This document shows positions 17,536-25,832 of a DNA stretch of 31,205 nt, in pieces. Each line of letters begins with the position of its first letter. Position 1 is the first letter of the stretch. Origin of the DNA: CAYZJV01 sp049310885 (GTDB lineage Bacteria; Spirochaetota; Spirochaetia; Sphaerochaetales; Sphaerochaetaceae); assembly GCF_049310885.1 (NCBI RefSeq), contig NZ_JBMDYO010000013.1:1-31205 (forward strand). The letters are read 5' to 3'. A program made the translations under genes and the position numbers. The notes beneath the pieces were generated by a model. The model was not told where the DNA came from. It saw only the letters and a list, made by a program, of their open reading frames with translations, and did no database searches.

Positions 17536-17553
17536 TGTTGCTTCGATTCAACA
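17536..17553. promoter_or_regulatory. Operator 4 (18-bp palindrome)
   Basis: TGTTGCTTCGATTCAACA is the fourth copy, 61 nt from operator 3 and 46 nt before the first rightward ATG. A partial resemblance (TTCGAGCCTGACAAC) follows at about 17564 but is not counted. Confidence 0.7.
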
Positions 17554-17739
17554 ATAAAATCGATTCGAGCCTGACAACGTTTAGGGCGAGGAATCCTGAT
17601 GCAGCAGCCTGTCACACCACAAGTGTTGACGGGCTGTTTCGGGTCTCCTGGTCTCGTTGTGCCCTCAGGCTTGCAATCTGATCATCACGACTTCGAATGG
17701 TGTCATGGCCTCGCCCTCCGTCTCAGGCGGGAGGCACAC

Positions 17740-18231
17740 ATGGCAAAGGACGCCAGGACAGAATTCTTCTATTACATCGACGGAAAACCGTACCGACTTA
17801 CCGCAGGTAAGGATGGAATCACAGAGGAGATCATCACCGTTCTCCGTGACTCATACCATGCCGAGAAACTGAACGACCGGTATGAAGATGAACTGCAGGA
17901 TGCGAAGTTCAAATTCTCAAAGACCCTTCACGATGCCAACCCGATAGCTCATCCAACAGATCCCATCGAGCATCTTGTCGATATTTCCCAAGCCCCGGAG
18001 GAGGTCCTCTTCCATGAGGAGTTATCTCCCTCGATCAGGGATCAGGTACACACGATCATCCCACAGCTGATCCCTGCCCAACAGGAGCTTTTCTGGAAAC
18101 TCTGCGAAGGCCGACAACTCGTCGATATCGCCCGGGAGGAAGGGACCACGGACAATGCGATCCGTAGCCGCCGCAGGAAGATGTTCGATCGCATCAGGGC
18201 TCTCTATACCGAGGAGTTCGGGGATGCATAA
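17740..18231 (+). CDS. Phage sigma-70 region 4-like regulator
   Basis: This 163-aa protein is the first rightward gene of the early module. Residues about 108-155 (IPAQQELFWKLCEGRQLVDI, then AREEGTTDNAIRSRRRKMFD) form a helix-turn-helix like sigma-factor region 4. The N-terminus (FFYYIDGKPYRLTAGKDGIT) resembles small sigma-like proteins of Firmicutes phages. The start ATG at 17740 has GGGAGG 5 nt upstream and gives a family-like N-terminus. An upstream in-frame ATG at 17599, also with a GAGG, would add 47 atypical residues and is less likely. A role in early or middle transcription is inferred. Confidence 0.75.
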   Translation: MAKDARTEFFYYIDGKPYRLTAGKDGITEEIITVLRDSYHAEKLNDRYEDELQDAKFKFSKTLHDANPIAHPTDPIEHLVDISQAPEEVLFHEELSPSIRDQVHTIIPQLIPAQQELFWKLCEGRQLVDIAREEGTTDNAIRSRRRKMFDRIRALYTEEFGDA

Positions 18232-18285
18232 TCCCCGTTTTCTCCTTGGGGTACGGATTTCAGGTATTAGGCAGAGGATGTACAC

Positions 18286-18330
18286 ACGGGGTGATGCCAC
18301 ACCGAAACAGCCTCCGGGGAAACACCCCGT
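18286..18330 (+). other. Inverted repeat ahead of the 70-aa gene
   Basis: Perfect 8-bp GC-rich arms ACGGGGTG (18286-18293) and CACCCCGT (18323-18330) flank a 29-nt loop that itself can pair CCG with CGG. It lies in the 118-nt gap between two phage genes, just 20 nt before the next ATG, so it may structure the leader RNA. There is no T-tract, so a terminator is unlikely. Confidence 0.35.
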
Positions 18331-18349
18331 ACAGCGATGGAGAAACACA

Positions 18350-18562
18350 ATGAAACTTCAACACAGGGTCCAGATCAATGTGGCCCAAGTCCGTGAAGGA
18401 ACCCAAGGAGTGTTGGGTAGCCGTGGACGAAAGTTACCCGCAAGGCTGCTGCGATTCCTGTTCGGCCAGTACAGCGAAGTGCTCGTACTTACACCGGGCA
18501 AAACGGTCAGGAGCGTCGAAATACATGAGATGCAAGAAGGAGTGAATGAAAATGGAAGATAA
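18350..18562 (+). CDS. Small phage protein of unknown function (70 aa)
   Basis: I do not recognise a named family. The protein begins MKLQHRVQINVAQ, is basic in the middle (GSRGRKLPARLLRFLFGQ) and resembles short early proteins of phage replication modules. GGAG lies 8 nt upstream of the ATG. Its end overlaps the next gene by 17 nt, consistent with coupled translation in the early operon. A longer frame opening at 18155 would overlap the sigma-like gene and is not supported. Confidence 0.6.
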   Translation: MKLQHRVQINVAQVREGTQGVLGSRGRKLPARLLRFLFGQYSEVLVLTPGKTVRSVEIHEMQEGVNENGR

Positions 18563-19073
18563 AGCCCAGTTGTTGCTTGATGGAGCCAAGGGATTCAGAT
18601 CCCTTGCGGAAGCGCTCGAGTTAGCCGCCGAAGTACTTCGCACACAAGACCTGAAGAACCTCCTCGGACAGAAGAATATCCAACCAGACCTTTTTAAAGC
18701 ACAGGACTCACCAACGATTCAAGAGCCTTCAAAGGCTGAGTCCCCTTTGTCTCTGATCGATGTGCGCAAGATACTCGCAGAGAAGTCGCGTGATGGCCAC
18801 ACGGACCAGGTGCGGTTGCTCCTGCAAAAGTATGGAGCTGACAAGCTCTCAGCGATCGATCCCGCTCATTACAGAAATCTTGCCGATGAGGCTTTTTGTC
18901 TGGGAGCGACATTGGAAGATTTGAAGGCTGCCGTCAACGCAATCACCTCGAAGGACAAGGCCGATCAGATGCCAGCCATCTATGAACATCACTATGCCAC
19001 CAGCCTTGAGGATCTGAAACCGGAATATTACCCGGGTTTCCTAAGGGATATCAGGAGGCTTGCCGATGAGTAG
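18546..19073 (+). CDS. Phage early protein of unknown function
   Basis: This 175-aa protein sits directly before the DUF2800 nuclease, a place where many Firmicutes prophages carry a similar protein, often mislabelled 'rRNA biogenesis protein rrp5'. The recognisable block is VRKILAEKSRDGHTDQVRLL then LQKYGADKLSAIDPAHY (about 73-108). The N-terminal helix (LLLDGAKGFRSLAEALELAA) could be a short coiled coil, and a linker joins the two parts. Either ATG at 18546 or 18552 may be used; AAGGAG is close to the first and 9 nt from the second. Function unknown. Confidence 0.7.
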   Translation: MKMEDKAQLLLDGAKGFRSLAEALELAAEVLRTQDLKNLLGQKNIQPDLFKAQDSPTIQEPSKAESPLSLIDVRKILAEKSRDGHTDQVRLLLQKYGADKLSAIDPAHYRNLADEAFCLGATLEDLKAAVNAITSKDKADQMPAIYEHHYATSLEDLKPEYYPGFLRDIRRLADE

Positions 19074-20190
19074 GCATGCCCTTCTCTCTCCCTCATCGGC
19101 CTCGCGATGGACAATGTGTCCGCCATCGGCACGCCTATGCGAACACATCGAGGAGAAATCCAGCGTCTTTGCCGAGGAAGGAACCGAAGCCCATACCCTA
19201 TGCGAGTACAAGGTCAAGCTTGCCCTGGGAATCAAGATGGAGGACCCGAGACCCACCTTGCACTACCACAACGAGGAAATGGAAAGCTGTACCGATGAAT
19301 ACGCCGCATTCGTTCTCGAGGCATTGCAGCATGAGAAGGATGCTCAAAAAGATCCGTTGATACTCCTTGAACAACGCCTGGATATCAGCACGTATGTACC
19401 TGAATGTTCTGGGACCGGAGACTGCATCATCATCGCCGACAGGAACCTGCACATCATCGACTTCAAGTACGGACAGGGGGTTGCAGTCTCAGCCGACCAC
19501 AATACGCAGATGATGCTCTACTCCCTCGGAGCTCTTGATATGTTCGGCTCGCTGTATGAGGTGGAAGAGGTATCGATGACCGTATTCCAACCCCGCCTTG
19601 CAAACGTGAGCACGTTCACCATGACTGCCGATGATCTAACCAACTGGGCTGAATCCTATCTCAAGCCAAAGGCTGAATTGGCATTCCGGGGCAAGGGTGA
19701 ATTCTGCTCAGGTCCCCATTGCCGCTTCTGCAAGGTGAAAGCCACCTGCCGCAAGCGTGCCGAGGCGAACCTGGATCTCGCTCGCTATGAGTTCGCCGAG
19801 CCTGTACTCCTGGGAGATGACGAGATTGCAGAGATCCTGACCAAAGCTGACGAGTTGGCTTCTTGGGTAAGCGATATCAAGGGGTACGCTCTTTCGGTAT
19901 TGGGTAGAGGAGGAAAACTGGAGGGATTCAAACTGGTCGAGGGTAGATCGATACGCAAGTACACCGATGAGCAGGCCGTTGCTGAGGCAGTCAACTCTTC
20001 TGGATTCGATCCCTATGAACACAAGGTACTGGGAATCACGGCAATGACCGAATTGCTGGGAAGAACACGATTCAATGAGATCTTGGGCCCATTCATCTAC
20101 AAGCCCAAAGGCAAACCGACGCTCGTACCGGAAAGCGATAAAAGACCGGCTATCACAATCAACGACTTTGACGACATGGAGGAAAAGTAA
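19066..20190 (+). CDS. DUF2800 PD-(D/E)XK nuclease (Cas4/RecB-like), phage
   Basis: This 374-aa protein matches the DUF2800 family of phage nucleases related to Cas4 and the RecB nuclease domain. Visible features are EEGTEAH (37-43), TGDC (117-120, Asp119), IDFKYG (131-136, Asp132 and Lys134) and the later QMMLYSLGA helix, together the PD-(D/E)XK core. Cys18 and the cluster Cys214, Cys219, Cys222, Cys228 could hold an iron-sulphur cluster as in AddB/Cas4. The ATG at 19066 lies within the preceding gene's last codons and has AGGAGG 7 nt upstream; an earlier TTG at 19060 is less likely. It probably acts with the adjacent ssDNA-binding protein in phage recombination/replication. Confidence 0.9.
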   Translation: MSRHALLSPSSASRWTMCPPSARLCEHIEEKSSVFAEEGTEAHTLCEYKVKLALGIKMEDPRPTLHYHNEEMESCTDEYAAFVLEALQHEKDAQKDPLILLEQRLDISTYVPECSGTGDCIIIADRNLHIIDFKYGQGVAVSADHNTQMMLYSLGALDMFGSLYEVEEVSMTVFQPRLANVSTFTMTADDLTNWAESYLKPKAELAFRGKGEFCSGPHCRFCKVKATCRKRAEANLDLARYEFAEPVLLGDDEIAEILTKADELASWVSDIKGYALSVLGRGGKLEGFKLVEGRSIRKYTDEQAVAEAVNSSGFDPYEHKVLGITAMTELLGRTRFNEILGPFIYKPKGKPTLVPESDKRPAITINDFDDMEEK

Positions 20191-20753
20191 TGTCAACAAT
20201 CGCAAATCCAATGAAGGTAATCACCGGAAAGAACACCAGATGGTCCTATGCAAATGTGTGGGAGCCCAAGTCCATCAATGGAGGGTCTCCGAAGTATTCG
20301 GTCTCCCTGATCATCCCCAAAAGCGACAAGGCAACTGTGCAGAAGATAAAATCTGCCATTGAGGCTGCGTACAAGGAAGGCGAGGCAAAGCTCAAAGGCA
20401 ATGGAAGAACAGCCCCGTCGCTTGCATCGCTGAAGACTCCCTTGCGCGATGGGGATATCGATCGCCCGGATGATCCAGCCTACGAGAACGCATTCTTCAT
20501 CAATGCCAACAGTGCCACCGCACCCGGTATCGTTGATGCGGATTGCAACCCCGTGCTGAACCGCAGTGATGTGTACTCGGGTGTCTACGGACGGGCCTCG
20601 ATCACCTTCTATGCGTTCAACTCCAACGGCAACCGCGGCATCGCATGCGGCCTGCAGAATCTGCAGCTCATCCGTGAGGGAGAGCCTCTGGGCGGTAAGG
20701 CAAGTGCAGAGAGTGACTTCGCCACCGACGACGAGGATGATTTCCTTGCCTGA
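20190..20753 (+). CDS. DUF2815 phage single-stranded DNA-binding protein
   Basis: This 187-aa protein matches the DUF2815 family, OB-fold ssDNA-binding proteins of Firmicutes phages. It begins with the characteristic NPMKVITGKNTRWSYANVWE segment, then YSVSLIIPKSD, a central DVYSGVYGRASITFYAFNSN and GIACGLQNLQLIREGEPLGG. The C-terminus is acidic (FATDDEDDFLA), as in many SSBs that recruit partners by their tail. The ATG overlaps the stop of the DUF2800 gene (TAATG). The DUF2800-DUF2815-polymerase order is a conserved phage arrangement. Confidence 0.92.
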   Translation: MSTIANPMKVITGKNTRWSYANVWEPKSINGGSPKYSVSLIIPKSDKATVQKIKSAIEAAYKEGEAKLKGNGRTAPSLASLKTPLRDGDIDRPDDPAYENAFFINANSATAPGIVDADCNPVLNRSDVYSGVYGRASITFYAFNSNGNRGIACGLQNLQLIREGEPLGGKASAESDFATDDEDDFLA

Positions 20754-20764
20754 TCTCTTCACAA

Positions 20765-20796
20765 GAGGACGGTGGCAATATGCTGCCGTCCTTTTA
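20765..20796 (+). terminator. Rho-independent terminator between the SSB and polymerase genes
   Basis: GGACGGTGGC (20767-20776) and GCTGCCGTCC (20782-20791) form a 10-bp stem with two G-U pairs, a 5-nt AATAT loop and a following TTTT. It lies in the 87-nt gap before the DNA polymerase. It may attenuate rather than stop transcription, since the downstream genes lack an obvious promoter of their own. Confidence 0.65.
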
Positions 20797-20840
20797 ATAT
20801 GTGCTTACTTGAAACCCAACTTCGTTACCAGGAGATCAGG

Positions 20841-22781
20841 ATGAACTACCTTAGCATCGATATCGAGACATATTCTTCGATCAATCTAGCCAAAAGCGGA
20901 GTTTACCGTTACTGCGAGGCAGAGGACTTCGAGATCCTCCTGTTCGGTTACAGCGTGGACGGCGGGGAGGTGAAGGTCGTCGATTTCGCCCGGGGAGAAA
21001 AAATCCCCAAAAATATAATCAGGGCAATCTCAGACGATGGCATCATCAAATGGGCATTCAATGCAACCTTCGAACGCATTTGTCTTTCCCGCCATTTGGG
21101 GTTGCCGACAGGTACTTATCTCGATCCGTCCTCCTGGCGTTGCACGATGATCTGGTCGGCGTATCTGGGACTACCCCTATCGCTGATGGGCGTCGGTGCA
21201 GTGCTCGGTCTTCAGAGACTGAAGCTCTCCGAGGGCAAGGATCTGATCAGATACTTCTGCACACCATGCAATCCTACTATCACAAACGGCGGACGTACCA
21301 GGAATGAGGCTGATGATGCACCTGACAAATGGAAATTGTTCATCGAGTACAACAAGCGCGATGTCGAGGTTGAGATCGCCATCCATCAGCGCCTCTGTCG
21401 ATTTCCGGTTCCCGATGCCGTCTGGGATGAGTACCGCCTTGATCAAGGCATCAACGACCGGGGTGTGTTGGTCGACAAGAATCTCGTGGGTAATGCAATC
21501 AGGATGGACAAACGTGCCCGAGAAGAGTTGGTCGCGAGGATGAAGGATCTCACTGACCTCGAGAATCCCAACTCGGTATCACAGGTCAAAACCTGGCTTT
21601 CAGAGAACGGTCTTGAAGTCGATTCTCTTGGCAAGAAGGATGTGAAGGCAGCTTTGCAGGATGCCCCGCGCCAGATACAGGAAGTGCTCGAGCTCAGGCT
21701 TCAGCTTGCCAAGTCGTCGGTGAAGAAGTACCAGGCGATGGAAAACGCAGTTTGCAGCGATGGCAGGACTAGGGGCATGTTCCAGTTCTACGGGGCAAAC
21801 CGTACCGGACGGTGGGCCGGAAGACTCGTGCAAATGCAAAATCTACCCCAGAACCATCTGGTGGATCTGGAGACTGCAAGAACCTTGGTGAATAGCGGTG
21901 GGTATGAAGCGGTGCAGATGTTGTATTCCGATGTTCCCAACACATTGTCCCAATTGGTCCGTACCGCCTTCATTCCCAGGAAAGGGTATAGGTTCATTGT
22001 TTCGGACTTCTCCGCCATCGAAGCAAGAGTGCTCTCCTGGCTTGCAGGGGAAACCTGGCGCATGGATGTCTTTGCCGGTAATGGAGACATCTACTGTGCA
22101 TCGGCTTCACAAATGTTCAAGGTCCCTGTAGAGAAGCATGGCCAGAATGCCCATCTGAGGCAGAAAGGGAAAATTGCCGAATTGGCGCTCGGGTACGGCG
22201 GGTCGGTGGGAGCTCTGAAGGCGATGGGCGCTCTGGATATGGGCCTTGAAGAGAATGAGCTCAAGCCATTGGTAAATGTGTGGCGTCAATCCAATCCAAA
22301 CATCGTCCAGCTTTGGTGGGATGTGGACAAGGTGGTCAAGGAGGCGGTCAAGGATAGGATCTCGACCAACACACATGGCATCAGGTTCTCGTATGAGAGT
22401 GGCTTCCTGTTCATCACCTTGCCATCAGGAAGACGGCTTGCCTACGTGAAGCCCCGTATGGGCACCAATGATTTTGGCAACGATTGCGTAACCTATGAGG
22501 GCGTGGGAGCCACGAAGAAGTGGGAGCGCATCGAGACATATGGTCCCAAGGTGGTGGAGAACATCGTACAGGCAATCAGCCGTGACATTCTCTGCTACTC
22601 GATGCAGCAACTCAAGGATCATCGGATCTGCATGCACATCCATGACGAGATCGTCATCGAGGCACCTGCTGAAGTGGAACTGGAAGCCATCGAGGCTTCC
22701 ATGGCGGCATCGCCATCATGGGCGGATGGATTGCTGCTCAATGCGGATGGCTTTGAGACCAAATTTTACAAAAAGGACTGA
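20841..22781 (+). CDS. Phage family A DNA polymerase
   Basis: This 646-aa polymerase has an N-terminal 3'-5' exonuclease (DIETYS, Asp7/Glu9; WAFNATFER, 71-79; YNKRDVE, Tyr170/Asp174) and a C-terminal polymerase domain. Motif A is SDFSAIEAR (388-396, Asp389), motif B is RQKGKIAELALGYGG (440-454) and motif C is HIHDEIVIE (599-607, Asp602). There is no 5' nuclease domain, which is usual for phage enzymes of this length. The ATG at 20841 follows AGGAGATCAGG, whereas an upstream frame opening at 20772 would begin within the terminator region and adds 23 unlikely residues. It should be the replicative polymerase of the element. Confidence 0.95.
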   Translation: MNYLSIDIETYSSINLAKSGVYRYCEAEDFEILLFGYSVDGGEVKVVDFARGEKIPKNIIRAISDDGIIKWAFNATFERICLSRHLGLPTGTYLDPSSWRCTMIWSAYLGLPLSLMGVGAVLGLQRLKLSEGKDLIRYFCTPCNPTITNGGRTRNEADDAPDKWKLFIEYNKRDVEVEIAIHQRLCRFPVPDAVWDEYRLDQGINDRGVLVDKNLVGNAIRMDKRAREELVARMKDLTDLENPNSVSQVKTWLSENGLEVDSLGKKDVKAALQDAPRQIQEVLELRLQLAKSSVKKYQAMENAVCSDGRTRGMFQFYGANRTGRWAGRLVQMQNLPQNHLVDLETARTLVNSGGYEAVQMLYSDVPNTLSQLVRTAFIPRKGYRFIVSDFSAIEARVLSWLAGETWRMDVFAGNGDIYCASASQMFKVPVEKHGQNAHLRQKGKIAELALGYGGSVGALKAMGALDMGLEENELKPLVNVWRQSNPNIVQLWWDVDKVVKEAVKDRISTNTHGIRFSYESGFLFITLPSGRRLAYVKPRMGTNDFGNDCVTYEGVGATKKWERIETYGPKVVENIVQAISRDILCYSMQQLKDHRICMHIHDEIVIEAPAEVELEAIEASMAASPSWADGLLLNADGFETKFYKKD

Positions 22782-22783
22782 AT

Positions 22784-23206
22784 ATGAATATACGCAACAA
22801 GGAAGGATATATGGATTGGACCCCCTATGAGGCCATGAAGGCTATTGAGAAACAAGCAAGACCACATTTTGATTATCATCCCATAGTATATATCTGCTCT
22901 CCATATGCTGGAAATATCGAAGAGAATGTGTTCCATGCCCGACGTTACAGCCGCTTTGCTGTTGAGAAAGGTTATCTTCCGATAACCCCTCACCTGCTCT
23001 ACCCACAGTTTCTTGATGACGGTCTTCAGAGCGAACGCGATCTGGGCATGTTCTTCGGCATCGTACTCATGAGCAAATGTTCAGAGGTTTGGGTGTTTGG
23101 TGAACGAATCAGTACAGGAATGCAGATTGAGATTGATAGGGCTCGCTGCAAGGGATACAAGGTGAGATTTTTCGGCAGTGATTGCATCGAAATCTTAATT
23201 GACTAG
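22784..23206 (+). CDS. DUF4406 / nucleoside deoxyribosyltransferase-like phage protein
   Basis: This 140-aa protein belongs to the DUF4406-like group, structurally related to nucleoside 2-deoxyribosyltransferases and common in Firmicutes phages next to the polymerase. Conserved segments are YICSPYAGNIEENVFHARRY (36-55), KGYLPITPHLLYPQFLDD (62-79), ERDLGMFFG (84-92) and EVWVFGERISTGMQIEI (100-116). It starts 2 nt after the polymerase stop with AAAGGA upstream; a second ATG at 22811 (MDWTPYEA), behind AAGGAAGG, is equally possible. A nucleotide-salvage or base-modification role is inferred. Downstream, the phage operon is interrupted by two opposite-strand genes. Confidence 0.85.
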   Translation: MNIRNKEGYMDWTPYEAMKAIEKQARPHFDYHPIVYICSPYAGNIEENVFHARRYSRFAVEKGYLPITPHLLYPQFLDDGLQSERDLGMFFGIVLMSKCSEVWVFGERISTGMQIEIDRARCKGYKVRFFGSDCIEILID

Positions 23207-23272
23207 AGGAATGATGAAACATCATGAGAACAGGTAGAAGTTCTGTTGGTCTATCAACTTTATCATTATGAC

Positions 23273-24016
23273 TCACTTATAGGTATACTTGATCGGATTG
23301 GAGGCACCAGGCGATCTATATTTCTGTGGTACTCTCTTATTGACATAATCCCGTTGAATTGACTCGGGTGCCACACCCCCAATAAAGCCAAATCTCCCAG
23401 GAATATTGGGGAATCCCGGGAAATTAGTTTCATTAGCCTCCAACCATCTATCGGCAATGAACACTTGTCTGATTAGCCCCTGTGATACCGCAAGTATATA
23501 CTTTGCCCTTTTTGCGCGCTTGGGATCCAACCGCCAAGCAAATCTTGTTGAGTCATACAGATTCAGCTCGTTTATACTTCTGTTGACATTGATTAAAAGG
23601 CATTTTTCAATTAAAACCGCCTCTGGTGCAGAATAATTGGTAATAATTTCTTGAACATGTGCAGGACCAAAATCATTTGCTCCTTCTCCAGACACAATAT
23701 TGGTCAGTCCGGGAAAGACATCGATAAGTGCTGCTTCTACGATCTTCGCGGTGGGTTCATCCATTCCATGTCTATGGATGATGTGCAGCACTTCAAGTCC
23801 GGCATTTTTGATTTTTCGTATAGTCTGGATCTTTAACGAGGCTTCATCATATTCTTTCAGAAAATTTTTCTCTTCGCGTATATGATGAAAAATCCTATCA
23901 CCCTTACCCCTGCCAACATAGAACGTCTCACCATTTCGCGGATCAATAAGGCGATAGACATAGTACTTCAATTTCTCAATCACCTCGGTGGGAAACCGAT
24001 CATATGATACATTCAT
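23273..24016 (-). CDS. LEM-3-like GIY-YIG nuclease-domain protein
   Basis: This 247-aa protein has an N-terminal GIY-YIG nuclease domain of the LEM-3-like type: YYVYRLIDPRNGETFYVGRG (18-37) gives the YVY...YVG core, with an acidic EAALIDVFPG (84-93) carrying the likely metal-binding Glu and a downstream Asn (TNIVSGEG). The C-terminal half (RQVFIADRWLEANETNFPGF, then GRFGFIGGVAPESIQ and KRVPQKYRSPGASNPIKYTY) is the conserved partner region seen in these proteins. The ATG at 24016 has AAGGGG 8 nt upstream; a start at 24052 adds 12 unlikely residues. It reads against the phage operon and follows the GmrSD-like gene by about 40 nt, so the two probably form one unit. A defence role is inferred from that neighbour. 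Confidence 0.8.
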   Translation of the reverse strand: MNVSYDRFPTEVIEKLKYYVYRLIDPRNGETFYVGRGKGDRIFHHIREEKNFLKEYDEASLKIQTIRKIKNAGLEVLHIIHRHGMDEPTAKIVEAALIDVFPGLTNIVSGEGANDFGPAHVQEIITNYSAPEAVLIEKCLLINVNRSINELNLYDSTRFAWRLDPKRAKRAKYILAVSQGLIRQVFIADRWLEANETNFPGFPNIPGRFGFIGGVAPESIQRDYVNKRVPQKYRSPGASNPIKYTYK

Positions 24017-24059
24017 AATGTTATCCCCTTCAACCAATGTTGTTCTATGCAATTTGCCT

Positions 24060-25829
24060 CTACTTCAATCGGTCAAAACCCTTTCGTATTATCTCCGCCA
24101 TCAACTTTCGTCGTTTATCAAGGAACTCCAAATACTCCATGTTTTCCCATCCTCGAGGGATGGCATGATATTGCTCAATTTGACCCATGTCATCTTCGGA
24201 TAATCCTGAGACCATTTGAGGCCAGTACACAGAGGGAGCATCATCAGAAATTTCCATGTTGTCGCTCCATTCAATGTATTCAAAGTTTGCGATCTGATTC
24301 CTTTCTCGATCCGTATTGAATCCGATTTTGGAGAGATATGCTTTCGGGAAAAGATGATGTTTTTCAACCGCACTTCTACTCCCAGAAGATCCCGGTCCAA
24401 ATAGATTCTTGACCAGTACGTTGGAAAATAATGCTTTCACATCTAATAATACATGTGCTGCACAATACGCTTTCCATGCAGGGCTGTTTGGCGACGATGT
24501 TTCCATATGATTAGGTAAGGTTATGGAGAAATAATCATTGGTGAATACACTCTCTATACGATCATCAATAAATTTCAGGAATCCTTCCTCTCCTTCAATT
24601 GCTTTCAAGTCATTGAGATCTGCTTGAACCTTTGTTTCGGTAGATGTCGAATAGTAGGCTGATACTGCAACCATGTAATACCAACAAGAAATGCACTTCC
24701 TTAAGACATGCTTGTTTGTAATACCGTAATTGTATTTTCCGATGAGGAACATCATGTATGTGTACACCAGGTTATTTTCAGCGAGTATCAATTCATCACT
24801 GATATACCCCGCTGAAAGAACACAGTTGATGAACTCATGCCAGTTATTCAGATTTAGTACCTTGTCTAGGACGGTAGAGAGTATCCGGAAATTATCTTTT
24901 TGAAGATCCTCACTAAATTCCTCTGTCTCAAAATCCTTCCCCCGCAACAACATGTAAGCATATCTGAGCCTTGCTCGTTTGAACCCGAATGCCATCGCGA
25001 TACGAATTATATGTTGTGGTTGAGGGGCAAACAATTGGTTATACGATGTACCACTGGAAGAGGGTTTGATTGCATCAATGCAGAATTCCTCGATCTTATT
25101 CCGTAAAGAATCATCAACGACAGACAACAGTGTAAGAATAAAATCGGTTTCCGTGAGATTTGTTCCTCCGGAATTCACCCGTACAAAGATATCGGCAACC
25201 GCGTCCTCGTCGGAACTTGCATTTATTGAAAGTGCAGGAATCTTGTAATCTTTCAGATTGAGTAAACTTTGAATATTGCTTGAGATGAGCTCACGTTCTT
25301 CATCACTAAGCTCCTTTCCGTTTCTCACACGGGCATCTTCCAAACGCTCAATGAAATTATTCTTATATCCCCAAGCGCGAGTAATGTTTTTGAAGACATC
25401 GCTAATATCTGAGATCCACTCAGGAGATCGCTCAATCGGAGCCGTGCTAACTTCGAAGCGTCTCTCAAGGGGGTGGAAAGCTATCTTCATCCTTCTTTGC
25501 TTGAAATTCTTGTCAATAACGGAAACTCCCTTTATCACCGCATACAATGAGGTAAGCCTTTGTTGACCATCGATTATGAGATGGGAGGGAGAACTGTGAG
25601 AATGCGCATCTTCACCTATCTGTTTTGAAGTCCCGTTCCCACTGGATTCCCAGAGTAAAAGATATCCGATGGGATAACCTCGTAGCATTGAGTCAAAGAG
25701 ATCCCTGACCTTGGAATTTTTCCAAACAAAAGGCCTTTGAATATCCGGTAAACCTAACCGACCGCTTTGGATTTCCAAGAGAAGATGTTCGAGCTGATAG
25801 CTGACTTCATTATAGAGGATCGTATCCAT
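24060..25829 (-). CDS. GmrSD-family restriction protein (DUF262 + HNH)
   Basis: This 589-aa protein has the DUF262/GmrS N-terminal domain: LPDIQRPFVW (28-37) and the diagnostic IIDGQQRLT (86-94), the NTP-binding/sulfiredoxin-like DGQQR motif, plus FVRVNSGGTNLTETDF (216-231). The C-terminus has a DUF1524-like HNH site, VEKHHLFPKAYL (489-500) with a following NQIANFEYIEWSDN (512-525). Residue numbers count from the upstream ATG at 25832; the second ATG at 25829 has the better spacing to GGAG. GmrSD enzymes are type IV modification-dependent restriction systems, typically against phages with modified cytosines, and single-protein DUF262-HNH forms are common defence genes. It is AT-richer than the flanking phage genes and antisense to them. 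Modified-DNA restriction here is inferred. Confidence 0.88.
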   Translation of the reverse strand: MDTILYNEVSYQLEHLLLEIQSGRLGLPDIQRPFVWKNSKVRDLFDSMLRGYPIGYLLLWESSGNGTSKQIGEDAHSHSSPSHLIIDGQQRLTSLYAVIKGVSVIDKNFKQRRMKIAFHPLERRFEVSTAPIERSPEWISDISDVFKNITRAWGYKNNFIERLEDARVRNGKELSDEERELISSNIQSLLNLKDYKIPALSINASSDEDAVADIFVRVNSGGTNLTETDFILTLLSVVDDSLRNKIEEFCIDAIKPSSSGTSYNQLFAPQPQHIIRIAMAFGFKRARLRYAYMLLRGKDFETEEFSEDLQKDNFRILSTVLDKVLNLNNWHEFINCVLSAGYISDELILAENNLVYTYMMFLIGKYNYGITNKHVLRKCISCWYYMVAVSAYYSTSTETKVQADLNDLKAIEGEEGFLKFIDDRIESVFTNDYFSITLPNHMETSSPNSPAWKAYCAAHVLLDVKALFSNVLVKNLFGPGSSGSRSAVEKHHLFPKAYLSKIGFNTDRERNQIANFEYIEWSDNMEISDDAPSVYWPQMVSGLSEDDMGQIEQYHAIPRGWENMEYLEFLDKRRKLMAEIIRKGFDRLK

Positions 25830-25832
25830 CAT

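Noticed and set aside
17599..17739. N-terminal extension of the sigma-like gene from ATG 17599
   Set aside because: The added 47 residues do not resemble the family; ATG 17740 has a stronger ribosome-binding site and a typical N-terminus, although a GAGG also precedes 17599.
23211..23225. ATGATG-AAA-CATCAT hairpin between the DUF4406 and GIY-YIG genes as a bidirectional terminator
   Set aside because: The stem is only 6 AT-rich pairs and no T-tract follows on either strand.
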